The position numbers were made by a program, and so were the translations under genes. Under the pieces are notes generated by a model. The model was not told the DNA's origin. It saw nothing but the letters and a program-made list of their open reading frames with translations, and searched no databases. From Plectosphaerella cucumerina (lineage: Eukaryota > Ascomycota > Sordariomycetes > Glomerellales > Plectosphaerellaceae): a stretch of 64,000 nucleotides of DNA. Below are positions 9,997 through 19,784 of this stretch, piece by piece; the stretch's first letter is position 1; every line of letters begins with the position of its first letter. The stretch is from NCBI GenBank assembly GCA_020746995.1, contig JAGPXD010000006.1, forward strand, positions 1 through 64,000, read 5' to 3'.

Positions 9997-11764
9997 TCAA
10001 GCAAGCTCGACTTGCTTGATCTTCGCGTTCTTCTCTCGCTGGGATTCCGACTCCGCCGCCTCCATGTCCGCAAGCTTCTCGTTGGAGGTACCCTCGAAGA
10101 CCTGTCTGATCTCTTCAAGGCTGTGGCCCTTGGTCTCCGGGAAAAGGAACCAGATGATAACGATCAAGCCCGCAAGGATACAGCAGAAAACAATATAATA
10201 CTTCCATCCAATGTTCTGCATCGCAATTGGGTTGACTTGGTTGCCGACAACCAGACCAAGGAAAGTCGAGCAGTACATGACTGAGATTCCTCGAGAGCGG
10301 AGCGTGTAGGGGAAGATCTCCACCACGTATGCCTGGAGAAGGGGTGCCCAGGCAATTGCGTAGAAGAAGAAAGTGATGAAGACGAAGCCAACGACAACGC
10401 GGCCGGTGAGTTCGTTCTGCGTGGCGGCAAAGCTTCCCGTCAAGCCTGTCCAAATGATGTAAGAGACCAGCATGCCGGATGTGGAGATCAAGAAGAGCGT
10501 CCTGCGGCCGAGGCGGTCGACAAGCATAGCCCCGACAAAGACGGCTGCCAGCCAGTTGGAGATTTGCAGGAGTCCGTTGATGAGAGTCTGGTCCTTGGCC
10601 TGCGTGATTCCGATCGTCCGAAGAACGAGGAAGAGATAGTATGAGATCATGTTGACGCCGTTCCATTGAGCACCCAGACCAACGACGACTGCGATGAGTG
10701 TACGGCGGCGGTTTGCCGGGGAACGAACCAGGTCGAGCCAGGAGTTCTGGGACATGGTGTCGGCTTCGACTGTGAGGGCATGCTCGATCTCGGCCATCTC
10801 GAACTGGACAAGAGGCGAATCGAAATCACCGCCGGCATGATAGTCGGCGAGGATCTTGTGCGCCTCTTCCCTGCGGCCTCGGGCGACGAGCCACCTGGGC
10901 GATTCTGGGAGGAAGTACATGCCGAGAAGCTGCAGAGCCGGAAGAGCTCCCTGTACTAGGGATGGAATTCGCCAGCTCCATGCCGAAGGAAGCTTGAAAG
11001 TGCCATAGGTGCACCACGCGGCCATGATGCCTCCGAGATACTGTGAAGTTTCATGTCAGCTCGAACCAAATCCACGCATACGAAGAGGTAGGTAGCCCAT
11101 ACGAAAGAGGTATTGTAGAGAGCGGTAAGCTTTCCTCGGTGTGTAGGATATGCCAGCTCGGTAACAAGGATCGGACTGGGTTGCGCGAGGAAGCTGGTGA
11201 AGAAGCCGAGGATGGCTCGGGCAGCGATAAATGTATGCAGGTTCTGTGATACGCCCTGCATGATGGCGAAAGCGACGCATGCAAAGGCACCGATGGCAAT
11301 TGTTGTCTTTCTTCCAAATCGATCGGCCATCCATGTGACCAGGAACATGGCAAAGAACTTGCCGGCAGGGTAAACTGCGTTTAGAGCACCAAGGATCGCG
11401 CCCTCTGGGTTTCCAAAGTAGGATCTCCATTGCGGAAGGGTCTGGAGGCCATTCATCATGGAACCTATTCTGTGTCAATATGCAACCCCTGCGTCATATG
11501 GACCATCATTCCACATTACCATCATATCCAATGGCACCGGAAGAAACCAGTGGAATCAGCAGCAAGAGGTTGAGTCGCAAGAGGTGAGGTGTCTTGTACC
11601 ACGGGACGGTTGTCTCTGGGAGGACCTGGTTACAGGCGATGTTAGTAGCTGGACCGCGAGTTGTCGTCATGCTGAGGCTGGAGACTTACCGCTGCAAGTT
11701 CAGCGCCAACGACGGTGGCAGCTCCCGCCTTTTCGGCCTTGACGTTCCTCTTGAAGATACCCAT
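9997..11764 (-). CDS. MFS transporter, sugar-porter family (lactose-permease/hexose-transporter-like)
   Basis: Four exons (11764-11690, 11625-11520, 11464-11082, 11040-9997; introns 64, 55 and 41 nt), 535 aa in frame. Sugar-porter signatures are present: AIGYDGSMMNGLQTLPQW at helix 1 (rebuilt across intron 2), ADRFGRKTTI in loop 2-3, YFLPESPRWLVARG, DRLGRRTLF in loop 8-9, and FLFPETKGHSLEEI at the end. Twelve hydrophobic segments fit the fold. This clade includes lactose/cellobiose-type proton symporters, and the substrate is unknown. It lies between the aromatic genes and an intracellular GH3 beta-glucosidase and has the CCGATCGG palindrome upstream, so a glucoside substrate is attractive but unproven. 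The 41-nt intron is the shortest in the window. Confidence 0.88.
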
Positions 11765-12463
11765 TGCTAGGTCTCGTGACGTGTTTGGATTGCCGGCTCA
11801 ATGACTGGATGCAGATGGTAAGAATCCAGAAGAGAGGGACACCATATCATTATATACAGAGAGCGATCATGCATAAGCAGGAGAAGGTGTGTTCAAGGTC
11901 AGCCGTAATCCAGGCTCAAGACCCCGTTCGGCGTTCGGTCTGCACCGAAATCTCCCAAGTCTTCCCCACGTCCCCCATTCGGTTGCCCGGAACCCCACGG
12001 GGAGCGGGTTGGCCGACCAGTCAAATGGTAATCCGGGAGCCTCGGCGCATTCACGAGTCAGGTTCTTTGGAATGGACCATTCCGACATCCGCTCCGATGG
12101 GACCCTGGCTGTGAATCCAATCCAATCACCATCGTTCCATCTCGGCATAAACCCAAGCAGCGTCGGAAGAGATTTGACAAGTTTGACTTACACGAATGTG
12201 CAGATGGAGCACGTGGCTCGGCAGGGCCCTTGTCCACGCGTGATAGTTCCGATCGGAGCTCCATGACCCAGCAGTCCTAGACCAGGTACCAAATGGTTGC
12301 GTGTGGTTCAAGTTATGCCCGAAAGGAAGAGGGACCTGCGTCACAATGGTAAGTACGGCAGCTTTAGCAGCAGATGGCCAATTGGGAATGCATATATGAT
12401 TCTTAGGTGTCTAGTGTTTGGTAGATCTAGGTTGTAGCTCTAGCTTGTCGAGCCACGCGGCAC
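11765..12463. promoter_or_regulatory. Transporter promoter region with CCGATCGG palindrome
   Basis: This is the 699-bp spacer between the transporter ATG and the GH3 stop. It contains GTTCCGATCGGAGCT at 12246-12260 (core CCGATCGG 12249-12256). Half-sites TCCGA lie at 12081 and 12093, and TCGGA at 12163. No gene is supported here. Confidence 0.4.
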
Positions 12464-15033
12464 TCACGGTGCCCAGCTCTGTCTGTCCAAGGACACGATG
12501 ACGTTGCCAACTAGGTCGGCTGCCGATGTCCCGGCAGAAAAGACGTACTGCCCGCCGTCAATAACCCACTGCTTCGAGGTTTCATCAAAGTGAGCAAAAT
12601 CGCGAATGTCAACCTGGATGCGAGCGCTCGCTGTCTCTCCGGGTTCTGCATGAACCTTCTGGAACCCAACCAGTGACTTGATCGGATGCTCGGAAGACGT
12701 CTCCGTCCTGCCCGCATAGAGCTGCACCAACGTGCGCCCTGCCCGGTGGCCCGTGTTCGTCACATCGACGGTAATGTCGAAAGCTTCAGGCCTTTCGTCA
12801 GACGGAATAGCAGCCAAGTTGCTCAGCGCGAAAGTGGTGTATGACAACCCGTATCCAAAGGGGAAGTTTACCGCGGAACGATCAAGCCGGTCGAAGTGTC
12901 GGTATCCGACGAAAACTCCCTCCTTGTAGGCAACTTTCAGCTGTCCGTCCACATACTCCCCTGGAAAGTTGCCGTGAGCGGGGGCATCCTCGATTCTGCG
13001 AGGGAAGGAGACCGGAAGACGTCCCTCTGGATTCACGACGCCTGTCAGAACATCGGCAATACCATTACCGCATTCTTGACCCGGGAACCAAGCCTGCACA
13101 AGGCCCTTGACCTGGCCAAGCCACGGCATGGAGACTGCGACGCCGGTCGAGTTGACCACCACGACGTTCGGGTTGGCATCGGCAACCGCGGCGATGAGCT
13201 CATTTTGGCCTCGGGGGAGATTGAAGGAGTCCTGGTCGCGCCCTTCGGTCTCCCACTGAGGATCATGGCCCGTGAAGATGATGGCGAGGTCGGCCGCTGC
13301 TGCCACCCTCGCAGCCTCTCCCTGGAGGTCGGCGTCGCGGACAGATTCCAAGGCAAAGCCGACGCGTACACCGCTGCGACCCTCCAGAATTTCGAGTCCG
13401 ATCTTCACAGGGGGGTCGCTGCGAATGCGGATACGGTAGGTCCGGCCACCCTCAAACCTGTGTTGAATTTCAGGCTCAGGGGCGGCGAGGAACAGGGACC
13501 CCATCGGATCGCTGCTGTTGCCGGTCTGCTCGAAAATGATCTCGTCATCGACAAAGACACGCGTCGGTCCCAGTCCGGAGCAGGCAATGTAGTGGGAGCC
13601 ACTCTCGAGCGGCGTGAACTCGCCAACAATCTCTAGGGCTCGCCAGAGTGACTCTTGAGACCCCAGAGGCGAGTATGCAGAATGAGTCTGGCCATGGCTC
13701 ACTTTGACTGGCTCTTCCTTGCCCTCATCAAACAGAAGACGAGTGAACCCCTGCTGGCCATCGAGACCAATGATTTGGCCACAACTCCCGTTCTTGTTGA
13801 GAGGGGGCAACAGACGCTCACGATGCGCACCGGCGGCGTAGGTGAACTCAACAGAGTCCCCAAGAGCTTCGTGCAGAGCATCCCATGGCGAGACTTTGTA
13901 GTAGGCGTTGACTGATGCACTACCACCTCCGTGGGCAAGGGCATCTTTGGAAAAGCCGATGAGGGCGATTTTCTTGCCCCTCACCACCTCGGGAGTCAAC
14001 GGCAATATCTCCTCGTCATTCTTCAGGAGGACCATGCCCCTTGCAGCGGAGTCGCGAAGCATTGCCCTCAACTCCGGAGTGTTCGTGGAGGCACCCAAAG
14101 TTGCCGGGTCTGCTGCATCTTCGTACGCCTTGAGCTTTAGAGCGAACTCGAGAACAGCCCTGACGCGGCTGTCGATGGTTTCGTCTGTTACGTCTTTGGA
14201 CTCCAAAGCGTCGAGAACGGCTTGGAGCTTCCGGATCCTTGGCGGCCCAGGCATTTCCAGGTCGAGCCCGGCTGTGAGAGCCGAGGCTACAGAGTTTGTG
14301 CCGCCCCAGTCGCTCATAACTAGACCTTTCCAGCCCCAGTCGCCACGAAGGACTTGCTGGAGTAGCCACTCATGGTTGTCGCAATGCGTACCATTGACGT
14401 GATTGTATGCCGTCATAATGGCCCATGGCTTCGCTTCCTTGACCGCAATCTCAAAGGGTTTCAAGTAGATCTCCCGAAGAGCCCGCTCGCTGATGGATTC
14501 GTCGACGGTAGTCCTCTGGGTCTCTTGCTCATTGGCGACGAAGTGCTTGATGGTGGCAGACACACCCAGACTCTGGAGTCCCTGGATGTATTGTGATGCG
14601 AGCTTGCCTGTCAGGAAAGGGTCCTCGCTGAAGCTCTCGAAGTTTCTCCCTCCAAGGGGATGGCGATGAATGCAGACGGTGGGCCCCAAAAGGCAGTGTG
14701 CGTTCTTTCCCCGTGCTTCGACAGCAAGGGCCCGTCCAGTCCGGTATGCGATGAGAGGATCAAAGGTGGCGGCAAGGGAACAAGCTGCTGGGAAGCATGC
14801 CGAGCGGATACTCTCATCCGTGGCTGCTGAACGCACACCGTTTGGCCCATCAACGGCCTTGATGGCAGGGACCCCTTTCTCGGGGATAGCAGTGGTTCCC
14901 GAGAAATTAGCGCCAGCAAGAAGCGATATCTGAGGAGATCAGCATGTGCGGAGAACAACTAGAACTGGGCACGCACCTTTTCTTCCAGCGTCAAGAGTGA
15001 GAGCACTTCGTCGACGTCCATGTTGGCTGGCAT
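12464..15033 (-). CDS. GH3 beta-glucosidase with PA14 insert, predicted intracellular
   Basis: Two exons (15033-14977, 14929-12464; intron 47 nt, phase 0), 840 aa. The first ATG gives MPANMDVDEV; a second in-frame ATG is four codons on. Order of domains: (alpha/beta)8 barrel with KAVDGPNGVR, GGRNFESFSEDPFL, IKHFVANEQE and the nucleophile D226 in GLVMSDWGGTNS; the alpha/beta sandwich, interrupted by a PA14 carbohydrate-binding module (THSAYSPL to RTYRIRIRSDPP); then a fibronectin-III-like tail starting near GYGLSYTTFALSNL. The start has no signal peptide, unlike secreted cellobiases, so hydrolysis of imported beta-glucosides in the cytosol is likely. The promoter has six TCCGA/TCGGA half-sites shared with the aromatic genes. 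Confidence 0.92.
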
Positions 15034-15160
15034 ATTGAAAATACTCGCTTTGTCGCGGGATAGGCCGTTGGGGGTGTTCTTCCGGGGGTGTGCTTCCTCC
15101 CCTGGGGTTCGCTGAACGCCTTCCAGGTCGTCCTAAATGGGAGGGGGAATGACTGGAAGC

Positions 15161-15238
15161 TCCGAGTTCAGTTGTAGCTCCGAGGGCACAACGCCCCGAC
15201 TGGCTCCGAGATTCGGAGCCCTTCCGAAAAGCTTCGGA
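15161..15238. promoter_or_regulatory. Cluster of TCCGA/TCGGA half-sites upstream of GH3
   Basis: Half-sites lie at 15161, 15179, 15205 (TCCGA), 15213 (TCGGA), 15223 (TCCGA) and 15234 (TCGGA), about 130-205 bp before the GH3 ATG. Two pairs are inverted repeats: GGCTCCGAGATTCGGAGCC (15202-15220) and TTCCGAAAAGCTTCGGAA (15222-15239). The half-site matches the arms of the CCGATCGG palindromes in the neighbouring promoters. Confidence 0.45.
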
Positions 15239-15339
15239 ACGAAAGTCTGCAGCCGGAGCTTAGTCACCTACCACCGTCCAGCAGTGAGTTGAGCGGCATA
15301 ATTCAATTACCCTGCATCTCCACTTTTGGTCAATGAGAT

Positions 15340-15420
15340 GACTGCGTGGCGCAGTGGAAGCGCGTTGTGCTCACAATTTGAGAGCCACAAAGGCCCGTGG
15401 ATCGAAACCGCGCGTGGTCA
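15340..15420 (+). tRNA. Initiator-tRNA-like gene with enlarged anticodon loop (possible 9-nt intron, or tRNA pseudogene)
   Basis: An 81-nt cloverleaf can be drawn: acceptor GACTGCG/CGTGGTC, D stem GCGC/GCGC, anticodon stem TTGTG/CACAA, variable AGGCC, T stem CGTGG/CCGCG with loop ATCGAAA, discriminator A. Box A (TGGCGCAGTGG) and box B (GATCGAAAC) are perfect. The D arm and T loop are those of eukaryotic initiator tRNA-Met (A54, AUCGAAA). The anticodon loop is 16 nt instead of 7. If 9 nt after position 37 are an intron, the mature loop would read CTCACAC with anticodon CAC (Val), not CAT. G1:C72 replaces the initiator's usual A1:U72. CTCA can pair with TGAG, leaving a 3-nt bulge before the anticodon stem, as at a 3' tRNA splice site. 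Confidence 0.6.
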
Positions 15421-15422
15421 TG

Positions 15423-15428
15423 TTTTTT
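15423..15428 (+). terminator. Pol III terminator (T6) after the tRNA-like gene
   Basis: Six consecutive T residues start three bases after the discriminator position. This is the expected spacing for RNA polymerase III termination and supports the element being transcribable. Confidence 0.6.
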
Positions 15429-15580
15429 GTCATCGTCGTGGATTTCTGGCGGTGAATCTTTTTGGGTCCTTGTATCCGCCTCTCGCCTCGGCCTCGATGC
15501 AACTGCGCGCCCAGTTCACCGATGCATCAGTCCATGAATATTTCATATGACGCTTGCGCGCAACGCTGTATGATGATTCT

Positions 15581-17086
15581 TTAGCAGCGCAGTGGTCCGA
15601 GCCGGCGTTCGGACTCAGCAATTGACCCAGCATCCGCTTGCTTCGGCCGGTATCGAGTACATGATCTTGACTCCCAAACCTCGTCCCAGGGCGTCGCCTC
15701 AAAGTATGGAGTGCAGAAGAGCACACCTAGTTCCTGGCTGGTATACCAGCTCGCTCGGTCGAGATTTCCCGACCCCAAAAGGAGGAATGACCGGTCAACC
15801 AGGGTCATTTTCATGTGAGACAAGACAGGCTCATCGCGGTCATCCTCCGCGTTGTGGCCTTGATAGTAGAGAATGTGGAGGAGACCAGGCCGCAGATCTT
15901 GAGTCTCTGCATCTGAAAGAGCTTTCGCTCGGAAACGGGCAACGAGCTGTTCGTATCGCTTGATCAAGCCCTTCAAAGTCTGCTCTGTCGTCGTCAGGCC
16001 AGTCACAATCTGCTCAAACAGCATCATGTTGAAGCTCGTTCGAATCCGAACATCGACGCCACGCGACAGAGCGCCGAGTAGGGCGTTTACCACTGCTGAG
16101 CATGTAAGATTCGGAGTGATGATGTCGATACGTGCTTGCGCCGTTTCGAACAAGGTGAGGAGTGCCGTATTCAGCGGCGTAGGGGGTGGTGATTTGCGGC
16201 CGAAGAAAGGCAAATATCGAAAGGCCGGGTTGGCGTGGTGGGAAGATGGAAGGAGAATTGCTGGCGTAGAGGGCAAGTCGATGTCGATTTTCCGGCAAGA
16301 CGAGTTTGTGGTCGTGGGAAGGGCAGAGTGCTGGACAGTTGAGACTGGGGCAGCCAACTGTCGATCGCCATGCTGTTGAGGCTCGTCCCAGTCCTGACCC
16401 TCCCCCCTTCCCCACGTGCTCGCATAGAACCTCACAAGCTGTGCGACGGCAGGCCCCGTAAACTCAACACAGCCCTCGAACCACGTTTCCCAGCTGACAT
16501 TGCAGCTCGGCATGAACGCCCGCTCCCGATCCACGATGACGAACTTGGGATGCATGACGCTGAAGGGCAGGAAGAAGAGTGTCTTGACTTGAAGGTCCAT
16601 TCGTGCAGCGGCGAGCACCTTCTGGTCGGGCAAGCCAAGTTTCGACCATGCTGAGCAAGGGTAAACGTACCCATCACGCGTCCAGGGATGAAAGATTTTC
16701 TGGAAGAAGGAGCGAGATGAAAATCCGATGCGGATGCGGAGTGGGGGAACTGCTTCTGGATCCAAGGCTGCTTCAATCTCCCGTCGCCGCCTGGAAGCAA
16801 GCTCCGCCAATGCAGCTTGGACTGAGCTGAGGGTGTCAGATTCGGCCCAGAAGCAGGTCACCAAGGTCACCTCGTGGCGAGCATCGAGGATGGCCGGCAC
16901 CAACGTGTCCCGGTATATATAGGCACCATTTCCAACGGTCAAGGAAGCCAGCGACGCCGAAGTGACGAGTGTTTCTGGGTCGGACACGTGGTAGCTGGGG
17001 AAATCGTTGAGCTGTTCACTGCGGCTATCCTTCAGGCGTTGCGTCCAAGGGTCGAGGAACGATCTGGGGATTGCTGTCGTGCTCAT
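15581..17086 (-). CDS. Phospholipase-D-superfamily protein with two HKD motifs
   Basis: Single exon, 501 aa. Two HxKxxxxD active-site motifs are intact: HPKFVIVD (H179, K181, D186, followed by PSCN) and HMKMTLVD (H424, K426, D431, followed by LGSGNLDRASW). The first half contains LVTCFWAESDTLSS and the second DIITPNLTC, the strands that precede each motif in PLD-type enzymes. Members hydrolyse or transfer phosphodiesters (phospholipases, cardiolipin-synthase-like enzymes, nucleases). No PX/PH domains, signal peptide or TM helix is seen, so this is not the classical Spo14 PLD. The substrate is unknown. The last 35 residues are Arg-rich and of low conservation, so the 3' end could be spliced differently. 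Confidence 0.8.
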   Translation of the reverse strand: MSTTAIPRSFLDPWTQRLKDSRSEQLNDFPSYHVSDPETLVTSASLASLTVGNGAYIYRDTLVPAILDARHEVTLVTCFWAESDTLSSVQAALAELASRRRREIEAALDPEAVPPLRIRIGFSSRSFFQKIFHPWTRDGYVYPCSAWSKLGLPDQKVLAAARMDLQVKTLFFLPFSVMHPKFVIVDRERAFMPSCNVSWETWFEGCVEFTGPAVAQLVRFYASTWGRGEGQDWDEPQQHGDRQLAAPVSTVQHSALPTTTNSSCRKIDIDLPSTPAILLPSSHHANPAFRYLPFFGRKSPPPTPLNTALLTLFETAQARIDIITPNLTCSAVVNALLGALSRGVDVRIRTSFNMMLFEQIVTGLTTTEQTLKGLIKRYEQLVARFRAKALSDAETQDLRPGLLHILYYQGHNAEDDRDEPVLSHMKMTLVDRSFLLLGSGNLDRASWYTSQELGVLFCTPYFEATPWDEVWESRSCTRYRPKQADAGSIAESERRLGPLRC

Positions 17087-19784
17087 GGCTGGCGGAGGAA
17101 CTCAACGGAGCACAACGTCGGATGACGCGACGCGTCAATTGCCCAAGGCGTGGCGACGTCGGGAATGCGGGGATGTCGGGTGGGTGATACTGGGTGTCGA
17201 ACGCGAGCGCCAGCCGAGCTCGGGTTCAATATTGCGAGTCTAGGTGCGTGTACATAGGTTGTCAGGCAATGGTTTCGTACGAGTACACGAGGTCGTTGGT
17301 GAACCATGACGTCTACGCGCCGAGCAGAGCCGCAGGACGCGCCCGCCGCTGGGGCGAAGCGTCGCTTCACGTGGTTTCCCGGAAGGCTCAGGCTTGGCTT
17401 GAGACAGGGGGAGGCTGAGCCTGCGGCATTGGAACGGTTGACCCGTCACGGAGTCCCACCGCCCTGAATACGCCCTGGAGATCAGTGGATGCCCTGGGTC
17501 AGTCACCGTGAAACAACAGGGGAGTGGGCCGAGTGCTTCAGTGCTTCTCGAGACAAGCACCGTTCTCGAAGTCAGGCCTGGCAGGAGCGACGGGCATTGA
17601 CATTCAATGGACCTGGCTCGCGGTGCTCTACAGGTTGTGGAACGTGGCAGCTGGCCTCGAGTGCCTGCAACGGCGGCCCGACGAGCCTTGGTGTATGTAC
17701 GGTGTATGATGCGGGTTTGCTTCCGCGCCGGCAGGCCTGTGCATGCATATGGGCTGCATGCAGCAATAAATTGCCGTCCGCCGAGGTGAGAGGGCTGGGA
17801 ATCTTGGACGGCTTGTTGTTCGGGAATTTGTAGTTGGAGTGCGAGACAGTCGGCTTGGACGCGAATGTGCGTCGCACCGTGGTAATTGCAGACAAATTCC
17901 AGGTTACCAGCTTTTTCGCCTGGCGCATCGGCATGGCTCGGCCAAAACGCCGGGCAGTCTGTTTTCCCACCCGGAAACTCGCGGCAGAATATTCGTAGCA
18001 GGCGGGCTAGTTCTAGAGATTGTCTGGGATCGGCGAGACCGCAGGAGGGGGAGCGGTCTCGGCCCTTGGTCCATAGGTGGGTGTGGGAGGATGTCGCGAG
18101 TTGGCGCAGCGGTTGCCAACCCATTTGGTGGGGTGCAGCGTCTTCGAGGCGCTTTCCGGCGCCATCTTCGAGATTGGTGCGAATGCCAGTGCCAATTTGA
18201 ACTCAGGCTTGCAGAGTCGGGAGTGTCGCCGGTGCTACGGTCGTACGGCGGGGGGTTCCGGGCACGCCACCACCAGGAGGAGCCACGACCTAAGCAACTA
18301 AGGTACATGGTAGTTCAGATCGTGGTCACTCGTCCAACTGTGGCTCTTTTTAGCGCCGAGTCAGGAATCCGATGGGGTTGTTTCGAGTCGGTGCTGTTGA
18401 GCGCCGGTCGAGACTGGGCATCCGAGATGCGCAAAAACGCCGGGGTCATCTGAAGGGATTGGATGATCGGGCCCGGTTGATGAGACGGGAAAATGTCTGT
18501 GAGTCTGTGACTCCCCAGGTCTCGCCTGGACGGCACGGCACCACTCGGCACCCGCCCACCACCATCGTCAATGTTCAACACGAGCCCAAAAGAGACACGG
18601 GGAAGTCGAGGCATCTGTTCTGGGGTCCCGTCGTTCCGACTCCAACTTCTGAGGTGCAGGTGGGGGGCGAGTGCGATGGCCAGCGGCAAAATGGCGTGCA
18701 GCCCGTGGCCAGGCCGATCCAGCCAGTTGGAGAGACGTGGCTTGTCCGCTAATGCAGGCCGATAACACTGGACTTCTGGAGAAGCCGCCCCCCGCCAGCG
18801 ACCTGCCCAAGTCGTGCCAGTCAAGCCAGTGTCAGGCCGCTCAGGGGGGGTCCCCGGTCGCTCGGCGCTGCGCCATCCCGAATGGAACGGGGCAGGCACG
18901 AGGAACGCCCGCCCCTCTGGAAAGGGGCCCGCCGCTTGGCGTTGGCCAGAAACTGTGAGGGGTCCACATCCTTCACGACGAGCCCAGAGCCAGTCCGGAA
19001 GGAGGAGGGGGACCTGGGGGGGCCTGGGGGGCTTGTTGGGGGATCATGCTCCTCCGTCGACGGCGCCAGAAGGACTGGATGTTGGTTTTTTTGAAGAAGC
19101 TGACGGGCTTGCGCCGACCAGCGGCAACCGCGCGCAAAAGATCGGACCAGACAGGCGATGTTGGGGGTCAATGGTTTTCCGGCGGAAGAGAGAGTCGGAG
19201 AAAAGGTGACCGGCGCCGCCCAATTGAGCCGGTAACAATCTGGGTGAAGCATCCATCACCAGCACCAGTGAACGGGGTGACTGGGACAGATGGACGGTAT
19301 ATTGCGGAGCGACTCCCCGCCCCCTCCGTTCAAGGTTCCCCTCCATTAACCCCCGGCAAGTCTTGGTCCTGCACGGTGCTTTCTGCTCGCCTTGTTTGGT
19401 CCTCCTCGCTGCTTTCCAGGTTGTCTGTCCGAGTCTCTTCCAGGTTGTGTTGCTGCTTGGCCACCCGACTCGCCTGACACCACCGACCTCGCTGATCCTC
19501 CCGTCCCATCGCACATTCTCCCCCCTGTCGAACGCCCACCTAACGCCACCACCACCCTTCGTGCATCTTGCCAACCCCTCCCTACATTGCCACCGAGGGC
19601 TTTTCTACCTACGGGTGCCGCTGTTTTCTCCATTCCAACCCCGACACCTTCGTTGTTCGCAAACTCTCGACTGTTCCCCTCTTAACCCATCGAGGAGCTC
19701 CTACACCACGTTGACACCGAACTACGCCTGGCCACCGAGTATCATACCCGACCAACTCCCAGGCACATCCGCTACACGCCCACT
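17087..19784. other. Long spacer without a supported gene; right part is the BAR-gene leader
   Basis: This 2.7-kb GC-rich spacer separates divergent genes. A 294-codon minus-strand frame (17240-18124) and several shorter ones have scattered Arg/Pro/Ser composition and no motif. The last 500 bp become strongly pyrimidine-rich, typical of the promoter/5' leader of a highly expressed fungal gene. Confidence 0.5.

Noticed and set aside
17240..18124. 294-codon minus-strand open frame
   Set aside because: Scattered Arg/Pro/Ser/Thr/Cys composition, no domain, no splice partner and no promoter-like leader; expected by chance in GC-rich DNA.
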